Assembly (NCBI GenBank): GCA_016778765.1
Contig: JADHOV010000008.1
Coordinates: 32,609-96,608, forward strand
Length of the DNA: 64,000 nt
From: Paracoccaceae bacterium
Lineage (GTDB): Bacteria > Pseudomonadota > Alphaproteobacteria > Rhodobacterales > Rhodobacteraceae
Reading direction: 5' to 3'
The position numbers and the translations under genes were made by a program. The notes beneath the pieces are model-generated. The model was not told where the DNA came from. It saw nothing but the letters and a program-made list of their open reading frames with translations, and made no database searches. Shown here in pieces: positions 58,050 through 64,000 of the stretch (its first letter is position 1; each line of letters begins with the position of its first letter).

Positions 58050-58250
58050 AAAAAAGCCCGTAAAGGGCGGGGAAACGTAAGCCCACAGTAATGCTGAGGG
58101 CCTACATGCTTAACTAGCCGCTTAGAAAGCAAACGCCCCAAGAGCTTACGCCAATGGGGCTTCACAGCACTGGCCAAAACTTGCTTTCGTTTAGTTGGCC
58201 AGTGGCCCTTGTCAGGGTCTCAATGTGGATGCCGAAGCAGTGCCACCTCA
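58050..58250 (-). ncRNA. Candidate structured RNA gene (about 200 nt) with pseudoknot
   Basis: Read on the minus strand, this stretch starts 7 bases after TTGACA-N17-TAAGCT and ends in a GCCC-TTTAC-GGGC stem with six Ts. Between lie: a hairpin with UUCG loop (58225-58246), CCCT-GACA-AGGG (58206-58217), a perfect 9 bp stem (58168-58176 with 58196-58204), GCCCCA...TGGGGC with a GUAA loop at its tip (58135-58160), and a two-part stem (58081-58101). The loop of the 9 bp hairpin (58181-58188) is fully complementary to 58125-58132 downstream, so a pseudoknot is likely. Its 5' part is also a 29-codon open frame with no ribosome site. No match to tmRNA, RNase P, SRP RNA or 6S. Role unknown. Confidence 0.65.
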
Positions 58251-58256
58251 TTTATT

Positions 58257-58285
58257 AGCTTAGTCACGAATTTTCTCTATGTCAA
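58257..58285 (-). promoter_or_regulatory. Sigma-70-type promoter for the structured RNA
   Basis: TTGACA (58285-58280), a 17-base spacer, TAAGCT (58262-58257). The -35 box is perfect and is made from the last two codons of the toxin gene (TTG ACA TAG). Transcription should begin near 58250. Confidence 0.6.
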
Positions 58286-58693
58286 AGGGGGAATACCCAA
58301 CCCATGTAGAACACAATTACTAATTTCTCGTAAATCTATGCTCGAAAGAGTGTTCAACTGGTAAGATCTCTTCCCGCTAGAGTCTTTTCCTAAACGTAAC
58401 AGATCTACCCGATGCCAGCCAACGGCGCAAACCATATCTCCCTTCACCCACCTGGGATCATTCCCCCATCTTCGCGGCATCTGGAAAGGTATCTGTATCT
58501 CGCAGTGATACTTTTGTATTTGGTTTGGCATGGACTGGCTAAGGGGAACAACTGTGCACAACCCAGGCCGCGCCTTGATAGGCGGCGAGATTACGATACA
58601 AAGACGTGACTTTACCATTTCAGGAACACGAAAGCCCTGATCGAAGTTCACACAAACTATTGTTCCGCGCTTGGGATGATACGAAATAGCCAA
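58277..58693 (-). CDS. PemK/MazF-family toxin-like protein (orphan)
   Basis: A 138-residue protein of the PemK/Kid/MazF fold, whose members mostly cleave mRNA. KRGTIVCVNFDQGF, VKSRLCIVISPP and GLCTVVPLSQSM are the family stretches, followed by RWVKGDMVCAVGWHRVDLLR. It belongs to the longer alphaproteobacterial/phage group. TTG 58693 is the only start that fits. No antitoxin gene lies before it: the 303 bp upstream hold no frame of the AbrB or MazE type. Right after the stop comes the candidate RNA gene. It sits next to a phage tail module, so transfer is likely. Confidence 0.82.
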   Translation of the reverse strand: MAISYHPKRGTIVCVNFDQGFRVPEMVKSRLCIVISPPIKARPGLCTVVPLSQSMPNQIQKYHCEIQIPFQMPRRWGNDPRWVKGDMVCAVGWHRVDLLRLGKDSSGKRSYQLNTLSSIDLREISNCVLHGLGIPPLT

Positions 58694-58996
58694 ATTAATG
58701 GTTGTTTCTTTTTGCGCTTAACTGCGTTTTATTTCTGGTGCGAAAAAAAGTCAGGCCACATCGAATACTGATCATCAAATGGGCCTAGTTAAGTATATAG
58801 GTTCCAAACGTTGTTCTGAATGAATATCTCGGTTACCCGCATCTATGATTGTATACCTGAAAACTGCATATCTACTCTTCAACATAAATTTCTCCATAAA
58901 ATAGAGAGATAGATTACAACCTATACGAGTGGTGTCAAATATTTAATAGTCGCGGAGGCTTTGTGTTAGCCACCTACACCAAGGGGGTAAACTCCC
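58694..58996. other. Gap between holin and toxin, no gene seen
   Basis: About 300 bp, more AT-rich than the flanks. No frame with a ribosome site and no antitoxin-like frame is visible on either strand. The toxin promoter should lie here, but none is clear. Confidence 0.55.
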
Positions 58997-59191
58997 TCAA
59001 GTTTCAGAGTTTTTACTGAGCTTTGCGCGCTCAATTTTCAACAACGAGTATTTAAACCAGAAGTTTACCAGAAACCCCGCTGCGGCGAGGCAAAAGCCAC
59101 CAATCGCCAACCATTGATTGATCGTTAAAGCGCCAAAGACCGAGATAAACGCTCCGCTCCATGTCCCTGCATTTATCATTCGATCAACCAT
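58997..59191 (-). CDS. Phage holin (small, HP1-like)
   Basis: A 64-residue protein: MINAGTWSGAFISVFGALT, then a single hydrophobic helix (WLAIGGFCLAAAGFLVNFW) and a charged basic tail (LLKIERAKLSK). It matches small holins of alphaproteobacterial phages, which open the inner membrane for the endolysin. AAGGAG lies six bases before ATG 59191. No endolysin gene is present. Last of the tail-module genes. Confidence 0.75.
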   Translation of the reverse strand: MVDRMINAGTWSGAFISVFGALTINQWLAIGGFCLAAAGFLVNFWFKYSLLKIERAKLSKNSET

Positions 59192-59203
59192 ATCCGCTCC
59201 TTC

Positions 59204-60651
59204 TTATTTTTGAGTATTTTGCGCGGCGATCTGCGCGTAATCCTCGGTCAGCGCAATCGCGCCCTGCATGATCGACTGCATCTGATTGTAATCCACCAAA
59301 GGCTCGGCATTGGTGGTTTGAACGGCCACATTCTCGGCGTTGCGCGGCGCATACTCATAGCCCGCGAACAGCGCTTTGGCGCCGCTTGCATCGATATAGG
59401 CTTTAACCTCAACCCGATTGGTGGCATCTGCCGCGCCTCGATCACAGGGCGCAGCACCGCCAAGCCCGATGGCGTGGCCTGATAAACATCCTCGCCGCTT
59501 AAGCCATAAAGCCCCAAGGCGGTCAGCCCTTCCTTTGTGGCCGCCGCATAATCGGTAAAGCGCAGCCATTGCTGTGTGGTGATATTGGGATGATCACCTC
59601 TAATCGTGGCGCGCAGCACGTCAAACCCAGCCCCGTAAGGATCGGCAATGATCGCCATATCTGACGCGGGCGGGGTGCAGATCTCAGCTGCATTTGATCC
59701 ATTGGCGTTGAGTAAGGTCAATTCATGCGGCCCAACATATTGCACTGCGATATCGCGCAAATTGAGATTTTGTTCAAAGAGCAGATTATCAAGGATCAGC
59801 CGGTAATCCGTGGCATTGGTTGCCTGAACAATCCGAATGGCGCAATTCTGACCGGCAAATTCTGTGCCCGAAAGCGCATCCAGCGCCGCTTGTTGCTGCA
59901 CCACATTGCCTTCAATCACGTGACGCGGCACAACGCTGCGCTCGAACAGATCGCGGCACTCAGCTGCGCTGAAGGAGCGGTTGTTGAACATGCCCAGCAT
60001 GGCAACATCTTTGATCACCCCGCCCATTTGCATGCCCGCATCATTGTAACTTTTTAGCCCAAGCTTACAGTTGCCAATGCCAATATCGGCACTATGCCCC
60101 GGAAAGGGCTCGGTGCCATCTTTTTCCACCGTGTGTTGATGCACCCCGTTGATATAGAGCAAAATCCGCGTGCCCGCCCCCTCATGCTCGCTGGGGCGCT
60201 GCCAGATGAAACAGATAAAATAGGGGCGATCCACCTCGGCCAGAAATGCCGATTGCGCGATTAAAAACGGTTGTCCGTCATCGGCTGCTTGCACCGTAAT
60301 GGCGCGGGCAATCCCGACCAGAATGGCGAAGTTATTGCCCCCGCCGCCTTGGGCATAAATCCCCGTTGGGGCATCCACGCTGGTGCTGGCAAACCAAACG
60401 CATAAACTGCGATGCTGATAAATGTTACTTTTATTGTTGATATCATCGCAGCGCGGGATGGTGCCGCGTTGAAACTTATCGGCGCTGGCGCGATAGCTGG
60501 CGCTGATGCCTTCACAAATCTTTGCGCCCTCAAAGCTGCAGCCCAAAGGGTCAAAGGCAATCGGCAAACCATCACCCAAGGCGGTGGCATTATCCAGCAT
60601 CAGCAAATGCGTTGCGCCCAACGTTTGTGTAAGATGCGTGCGAATACTCAT
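59204..60651 (-). pseudogene. Phage LamG-like tail/adhesin protein, split by a one-base frameshift
   Basis: Two overlapping frames together read as one protein of about 480 residues. The N-terminal frame (60651 down) includes SIRTHLTQTLGATHLLMLDN, a concanavalin-like LamG region (RPYFICFIWQRPSE, ILLYINGVHQHTVEKDGTEP) and ends usefully at LRPVIEAR near 59433. The sequence that follows in the natural sense, ADATNRVEVKAYIDASGAKA, is in the -1 frame to the stop at 59204 with the tail AQNTQK. Adding one G at the GG of 59431-59432 joins them smoothly. No slippery heptamer is seen, so a mutation or an assembly error is more likely than programmed shifting. ATG 60651 overlaps the previous stop. Confidence 0.68.
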
Positions 60652-60971
60652 GCGTAGCTCAAGCCTTCCCGATCCGCCCAAAGCCCCGCCGCGCTTTGCA
60701 TGGTTTCTGCAGCGCGATCCCAGCGATTGATCCGATTGCCAAGATCAAAATAAATATACGCCGCATGGGCCGCGCTTTGGCGGGAGGGCGTAAAGCCGCC
60801 GCCGGTGCCGCCCCCGCCCCCGTCACCCGCGTTCAGCTTATGCGCCACGCTGCCGGTTTGATCGCTGGCATAAAGATCAAACCCCGCGCCCGAACGCAGC
60901 AGATATAGCGCGTTGCGTTCAAGCGGATCAGGCAAGGCGGCAACCAGCTTATGCGCTCGAAACGCGCTCAC
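60648..60971 (-). CDS. Phage tail-associated hypothetical protein
   Basis: A 107-residue protein. GTG 60971 overlaps the preceding stop (GTGA) and is preferred to TTG 60989. The N-terminus HKLVAALPDPLERNALYLLR is related to that of the next gene upstream (ALPSPLEATAIYLVTSG), so both hold the same small binding module. A Gly-rich linker (GDGGGGGTGGGFTPS) follows, then an aromatic end. Probably an adhesin or fibre component. No named family recognised. Confidence 0.65.
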   Translation of the reverse strand: MSAFRAHKLVAALPDPLERNALYLLRSGAGFDLYASDQTGSVAHKLNAGDGGGGGTGGGFTPSRQSAAHAAYIYFDLGNRINRWDRAAETMQSAAGLWADREGLSYA

Positions 60972-61522
60972 CAGCCTATCGTTGCCCAATCGGTGCTGAC
61001 GGCCGATCCTGCATAGGTGAGCTCCCCATCCACCTCATCAATTTTATCCAGCTGGGTTTTATTGGCATGGCTGTGCTTTTTGGCCACAGCATCATCAATC
61101 TCGGCCACCGCGCTGCTCGGCTTGCCGCTCAAACTGGCCCATGTCAGCGCCAGATCCATGCTTTTAGCCTCGCTTATTTTAACCCAAAGATCGGGGCTGG
61201 CGCGATAGGCATAGGTGGCCGCGCCGCTGGTTATAGTGGCATCGGCGCTGGCATCCAGCACCAGCACAATGGCATTCTCGCTGAGATCCAGCGCATCGCG
61301 GGCAGCAATATCATCCACGATATCCATCGCGCCCAGCCCGCCAACGGCTGCATCAATCAGGCTTTGCACATCCGCTTCGTTGATATGGCGGCGCAACGTT
61401 GAAGCGCTGGCCCCTGTGACATACATTTCAACGTAATCCGTGCCAGAGGTCACCAGATAAATCGCAGTTGCTTCCAGTGGCGATGGCAAAGCAGTGACTT
61501 TGTGAATTTGAAAACGGGCCAT
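60968..61522 (-). CDS. Phage tail-fibre-like protein
   Basis: A 184-residue protein with the same N-terminal module (VTALPSPLEATAIYLVTSGT), then an Ala/Asp-rich helical part (DVQSLIDAAVGGLGAMDIVD, AARDALDLSENAIVLVLDAS) and a KHSHANKTQLDKIDEVDG segment, commonly seen near the trimer part of phage fibres. ATG 61522 follows the previous stop by 5 bp; the longer frame is not needed. Confidence 0.68.
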   Translation of the reverse strand: MARFQIHKVTALPSPLEATAIYLVTSGTDYVEMYVTGASASTLRRHINEADVQSLIDAAVGGLGAMDIVDDIAARDALDLSENAIVLVLDASADATITSGAATYAYRASPDLWVKISEAKSMDLALTWASLSGKPSSAVAEIDDAVAKKHSHANKTQLDKIDEVDGELTYAGSAVSTDWATIGW

Positions 61523-61527
61523 GATAC

Positions 61528-61842
61528 TTACCAATCTGTTGTTGAATATTCCAAATAGGGCGTAAACAGCGTTCCCTCTGCTGTTGCGCTCAAAGCGTTA
61601 TCGGGGTGATCTGACACGGTGGCTTTTGCGCCGCTATCGCCGCGTGGCCCCTGCGGGCCAGAGGTGACAATTTCGAGCAATGCATCTTTTTGGTTTTGCA
61701 ACTCGATCACCGCTGCGGGCAGAAGCGGCAGCTCAACCAGCTCGGCTTTGCGCGCAAAAACCTCAAGGCTGGTTGAGAGATGCTGCGCAATCTCGATCAC
61801 GCGCCGCGCCTCGATCACCTCAACAACCGCGTCAGTCATCAT
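61528..61842 (-). CDS. Phage protein with a short collagen-like segment
   Basis: A 104-residue protein: a helical N-terminal part (VEVIEARRVIEIAQHLSTSL) and a collagen-like GPQGPRGDSGAKA motif near residues 62-74, then a strand-rich end (TLFTPYLEYSTTDW). Collagen-like repeats are usual in trimeric tail fibres. It overlaps the BppU-like gene by 11 bp. An ATG three bases later is equally possible. Confidence 0.65.
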   Translation of the reverse strand: MMTDAVVEVIEARRVIEIAQHLSTSLEVFARKAELVELPLLPAAVIELQNQKDALLEIVTSGPQGPRGDSGAKATVSDHPDNALSATAEGTLFTPYLEYSTTDW

Positions 61843-62182
61843 TATAAACTTTGGTCACGTTGATCTGACCATATAGGATCAGCCGTTGCGCCGCGCCCTC
61901 GCGCCGTTCAAGCGTGTATTTCAAATAGGAATGCGCGCCCAGCGCCCGCGTATTTTCAACGCTAAAGGGCACCACGATCTGCCCTGTCTCAGAGGCCCAG
62001 GTGATATCTGGCGTGGCTTTGGTAAGAACCGCGCTGCCCCCTGCGCTGGCGATAAACACCAATTCTGCACCCGATAAATCAACCGGCTTGCCAGAGGCCG
62101 GGATTTTGTAATTCAACACCAAACCCAACTCATGGCCCACAGTGCCCGATGTGCCGGGAATAATCTCAATATCATGCAGCAT
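61832..62182 (-). CDS. BppU-like baseplate/tail protein
   Basis: A 116-residue all-beta protein: IEIIPGTSGTVGHELGLVLN, KPVDLSGAELVFIASAGGSA, and the closing RLILYGQINVTKV match the pattern of N-terminal BppU domains in phage receptor-binding assemblies. ATG 62182 has AAAAGGTGA ahead. First gene of the module, so the promoter lies in 62183-62480, where a near-perfect inverted repeat is found. Confidence 0.65.
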   Translation of the reverse strand: MLHDIEIIPGTSGTVGHELGLVLNYKIPASGKPVDLSGAELVFIASAGGSAVLTKATPDITWASETGQIVVPFSVENTRALGAHSYLKYTLERREGAAQRLILYGQINVTKVYNDD

Positions 62183-62484
62183 GGTTGGTTCACCTTTTAA
62201 CGGGTGGCCAAGATATAGGCTCAAATGTTTCTTTTGGTTTAGAGCGGCGTACGCTGGGCATCATGATGCCAGCGCAGGCCATAAAATAAGAACAAAAGCC
62301 AGTTGCGCTTAAAGCCTTCCCGCTTAAATAAAGCGCCTAACAGAAAATGCTGGGCCCATTCCCTCTATCAGCACAGCTTGCACATGCCCTGCGCTCAATG
62401 CGTTTCTTTACACCGTTCAGTTGCGCGATTATCAAAGGCGCAATCTAACGCGTAACACGCCGCGGCACTCGGAAGGTTTAAGAA
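62183..62484. other. Divergent control region between tail module and ugd
   Basis: About 300 bp without a gene. It holds the inverted repeat at 62252-62274 and a weaker one (TTGCGC...GCGCAA, 62421-62443) near the ugd start. Promoters for both directions should lie here. Confidence 0.5.
62252..62274. repeat. Near-perfect inverted repeat before the tail module
   Basis: CGCTGG(G)CATCA and TGATGCCAGCG, 11 bp arms with one extra G, no loop. It is 70-92 bases before the BppU-like start. The lack of a loop suits a dimeric-protein operator better than a hairpin. Confidence 0.6.
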
Positions 62485-63651
62485 ATGAAAATAGTTGTTG
62501 TGGGCTTGGGATATGTGGGGATCGCCAATGCGGCCATTCTGGCGCAACATTGTGAGGTGATAGGCGTAGATGTTTCTTCCAGTCGGGTGGCACTTTTAAA
62601 TGCCCGAAAATCTCCCATCGAGGACCAAGACTTGCCCGATTTCCTTGCTGCGGGCGATCTAAATCTAAGCGCGACAACAAATCTGCACGAGGCTTTACCT
62701 GGTAGTGATTACGTTATCATCGCAACCCCCACCAATTATGATGAGAAGCTGAATTTTTTCGACACGCGTTCCGTTGAAGACGTGGCTGCTGAATGCATGC
62801 AACACGCACCCGAAGCCTGCTTGGTGATAAAGTCAACAATTCCAGTTGGCTTTGTGGATGGGTTGCGCAGCAAATTGCAGAGCCAAAATATTTTTTTCTC
62901 ACCGGAATTTTTACGCGAAGGCTCTGCGCTATACGATAGCTTAAACCCAAGCCGTATTATTGTGGGGGACCAGTCTGAAAAAGCAAAAATATTCGCAGAA
63001 TTGCTCAAGTCGGCCGCACATATAAAAGATCCGACCTTGCTGCTTACGGGCACCCGCGAGGCGGAATCGATCAAGCTTTTTTCAAACACATATCTCGCAA
63101 TGCGGGTGGCTTTTTTCAACGAATTAGACAGTTACGCGATGTCGCGAGGCTTAGATAGCCGGGAAATTATTGAAGGTGTTTCTTTTGATCCGCGGATCGG
63201 AGCGCATTATAACAACCCCTCTTTCGGCTATGGTGGATACTGCTTGCCCAAGGACACAAGGCAATTACTGGCTAATTACGACAGCGTTCCGCAGAACATC
63301 ATCCGCGCAATTGTAGATGCGAACACAACGCGTAAAGACTTTCTGGCCGAAGATATCTTAAAGCGGTCACCTCGCAAAGTTGGCATTTATCGCCTCACCA
63401 TGAAATCGAACAGCGATAACTTTCGACAATCCTCAATACAGGGTCTTATGAAGCGGATTAAGGCCAAGGGAATTGAGGTTGTGATATATGAGCCTGCGCT
63501 CGCGCAAGAGCAGTTTTTCAACTCGCCGGTTATGCGAGACTTAGAGGCCTTTAAAGCAGCTTGTGACGTGATTTTGACAAACCGCATGTCGTCCGAGCTA
63601 AAGGATGTAGCTGATAAAACCTACACGCGCGACTTATTCGGAGAGAATTGA
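62485..63651 (+). CDS. ugd: UDP-glucose 6-dehydrogenase
   Basis: A 388-residue enzyme oxidising UDP-glucose to UDP-glucuronate for surface polysaccharides. [19 protein letters not shown] is the NAD site, the Thr/Glu region is [20 protein letters not shown], and the catalytic Cys is in [14 protein letters not shown]. The length and [14 protein letters not shown] region match the short Ugd type of E. coli and Klebsiella capsules. GGAAGG precedes ATG 62485. It may mark the edge of a polysaccharide locus beyond the window. Confidence 0.93.
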   Translation: MKIVVVGLGYVGIANAAILAQHCEVIGVDVSSSRVALLNARKSPIEDQDLPDFLAAGDLNLSATTNLHEALPGSDYVIIATPTNYDEKLNFFDTRSVEDVAAECMQHAPEACLVIKSTIPVGFVDGLRSKLQSQNIFFSPEFLREGSALYDSLNPSRIIVGDQSEKAKIFAELLKSAAHIKDPTLLLTGTREAESIKLFSNTYLAMRVAFFNELDSYAMSRGLDSREIIEGVSFDPRIGAHYNNPSFGYGGYCLPKDTRQLLANYDSVPQNIIRAIVDANTTRKDFLAEDILKRSPRKVGIYRLTMKSNSDNFRQSSIQGLMKRIKAKGIEVVIYEPALAQEQFFNSPVMRDLEAFKAACDVILTNRMSSELKDVADKTYTRDLFGEN

Positions 63652-63956
63652 ACCAATATCAAAAATTTTACGGCCAAATTTGTGTGGTTCAAATCTTTTA
63701 AAAAAGACGCATGCTTTGATCGCGTTAAAAATATTGGATTATATTTACATAAAGGCTTTGTTGAATTGTCGGGTTTGCGCGCGCATGATTACATTAGAAG
63801 AAAACATACGTTAGAAGAAAACTTCATAAAATCAGCATTTTAAAATAAATTTTATATAACGCGCTAGATGCAAGGTGCAGGTAATCACCGCGCCCCGTCT
63901 AGCACGACACCGCTTGCACATCTTCTTTCCATTGTGTAACACGCACAAACAGCCGA
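63652..63956. other. AT-rich gap between ugd and tRNA-Cys
   Basis: About 300 bp with no gene. It has two copies of TTAGAAGAAAAC (63794-63805 and 63811-63822), 17 bases apart, and an AT-rich middle. The tRNA promoter lies at the end. Confidence 0.5.
63914..63942 (+). promoter_or_regulatory. Promoter for tRNA-Cys
   Basis: TTGCAC (63914-63919), 17 bases, TAACAC (63937-63942), about 14 bases before the first tRNA base at 63957. The spacing is ideal for a sigma-70 promoter. Confidence 0.55.
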
Positions 63957-64000
63957 GGCGGGTTGGTAGAGTGGTTATGCAGCGGATTGCAAAAACAGTT
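63957..64000 (+). tRNA. tRNA-Cys(GCA), 5' part, interrupted or truncated after the anticodon loop
   Basis: Acceptor strand GGCGGGT, D arm GTAGAGTGGTTATGC and anticodon stem GCGGA then the loop TTGCAAA (anticodon GCA at 63989-63991) follow the standard alphaproteobacterial tRNA-Cys. After the loop a normal gene would read TCCGT to close the stem, but the window reads AACAG, which pairs at one position only. The sequence ends seven bases later. Either the gene is interrupted here (intron or insertion), or it is a cut remnant. The 3' half lies outside the window. Confidence 0.6.

Noticed and set aside
58050..58250. Structured RNA as tmRNA, RNase P RNA, SRP RNA or 6S RNA
   Set aside because: No tag-like reading frame with tRNA-like ends, no RNase P core motifs, no SRP Alu or tetraloop layout, and the ends do not pair as in 6S RNA.
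58162..58251. A 29-codon ATG frame at the 5' end of the structured RNA
   Set aside because: It lacks a ribosome site, begins at or next to the predicted transcription start, and the same bases form several perfect stems. RNA structure explains the sequence better, though a leaderless peptide is not excluded.
59431..59432. Programmed -1 frameshift in the LamG-like gene
   Set aside because: No X XXY YYZ heptamer or downstream stem is seen at the junction. Loss of one G is a simpler account.

Overview
The window looks like chromosome from a moderate-GC marine member of the Rhodobacteraceae (Roseobacter group). This rests on gene content and gene pairs (hflK-hflC with DUF2065, pcm next to tolC, a phaZ/phaC/phaP/phaR cluster, DUF2842, DUF6476 and DUF6280-like small proteins, rpoH, thyX, parE) and on protein wording, not on any rRNA. 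No rRNA gene is present. Most of the window is ordinary core genome with short operons joined by 1-8 base overlaps.

Layout. 1-4.8 kb (minus strand): a Do-type protease start, DUF2065, hflC, hflK, gor, rpiA. 5.0-8.4 kb (plus): sdaA and two EamA transporters. 8.3-12.4 kb (minus): thiN, a small overlapping ORF, DUF2842, purA and a cobalt-type nitrile hydratase operon. 12.5-16.1 kb (plus): secG, pyrG, rlmJ, a TerB-like gene. 16.2-24.3 kb (plus): an eight-gene amine uptake and gamma-glutamylation operon (ABC ATPase, binding protein, two permeases, two glutamine-synthetase-like ligases, a glutamine amidotransferase, a PuuB-like oxidase). 24.3-28.8 kb: the polyhydroxyalkanoate cluster. 28.8-38 kb: a Gfo/Idh oxidoreductase, rpoH, rluD, DUF6476, thyX, gloA, a MarR regulator, sdhE, an XRE regulator, an aspartate aminotransferase, a MATE exporter, then an AT-rich gap. 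38.5-57.9 kb: parE, a BLUF photoreceptor, several enzymes, lolC/lolD, ygfZ, efp, tolC/pcm, panE, FAH hydrolase, CIA30, a histone-deacetylase-like deacetylase and a flavin-binding oxidase-like gene.

The accessory part is 58.0-62.3 kb. It holds a small phage tail-fibre and holin module on the minus strand (BppU-like, collagen-like, two related adhesin-type proteins, a LamG-like protein with a one-base frameshift, a holin) with no capsid, portal or integrase gene. Next to it is an orphan PemK/MazF-like toxin gene, followed at once by what reads as an independent RNA gene of about 200 nt: a TTGACA-N17-TAAGCT promoter, five hairpins, a loop-to-tail pseudoknot of 8 bp and an intrinsic terminator. 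This toxin plus pseudoknotted RNA is the best candidate here for an undescribed system. The window closes with ugd and the 5' half of a tRNA-Cys(GCA) whose sequence departs from a tRNA exactly after the anticodon loop.

Other points of note: a repeated CTGC-N3-GCAGCAT box at the phasin and phaC/phaZ promoters (candidate PhaR operator), a stop codon at codon 3 of the likely native start of the second EamA gene, and divergent genes rluD/DUF6476 whose start codons overlap in a single CATG.
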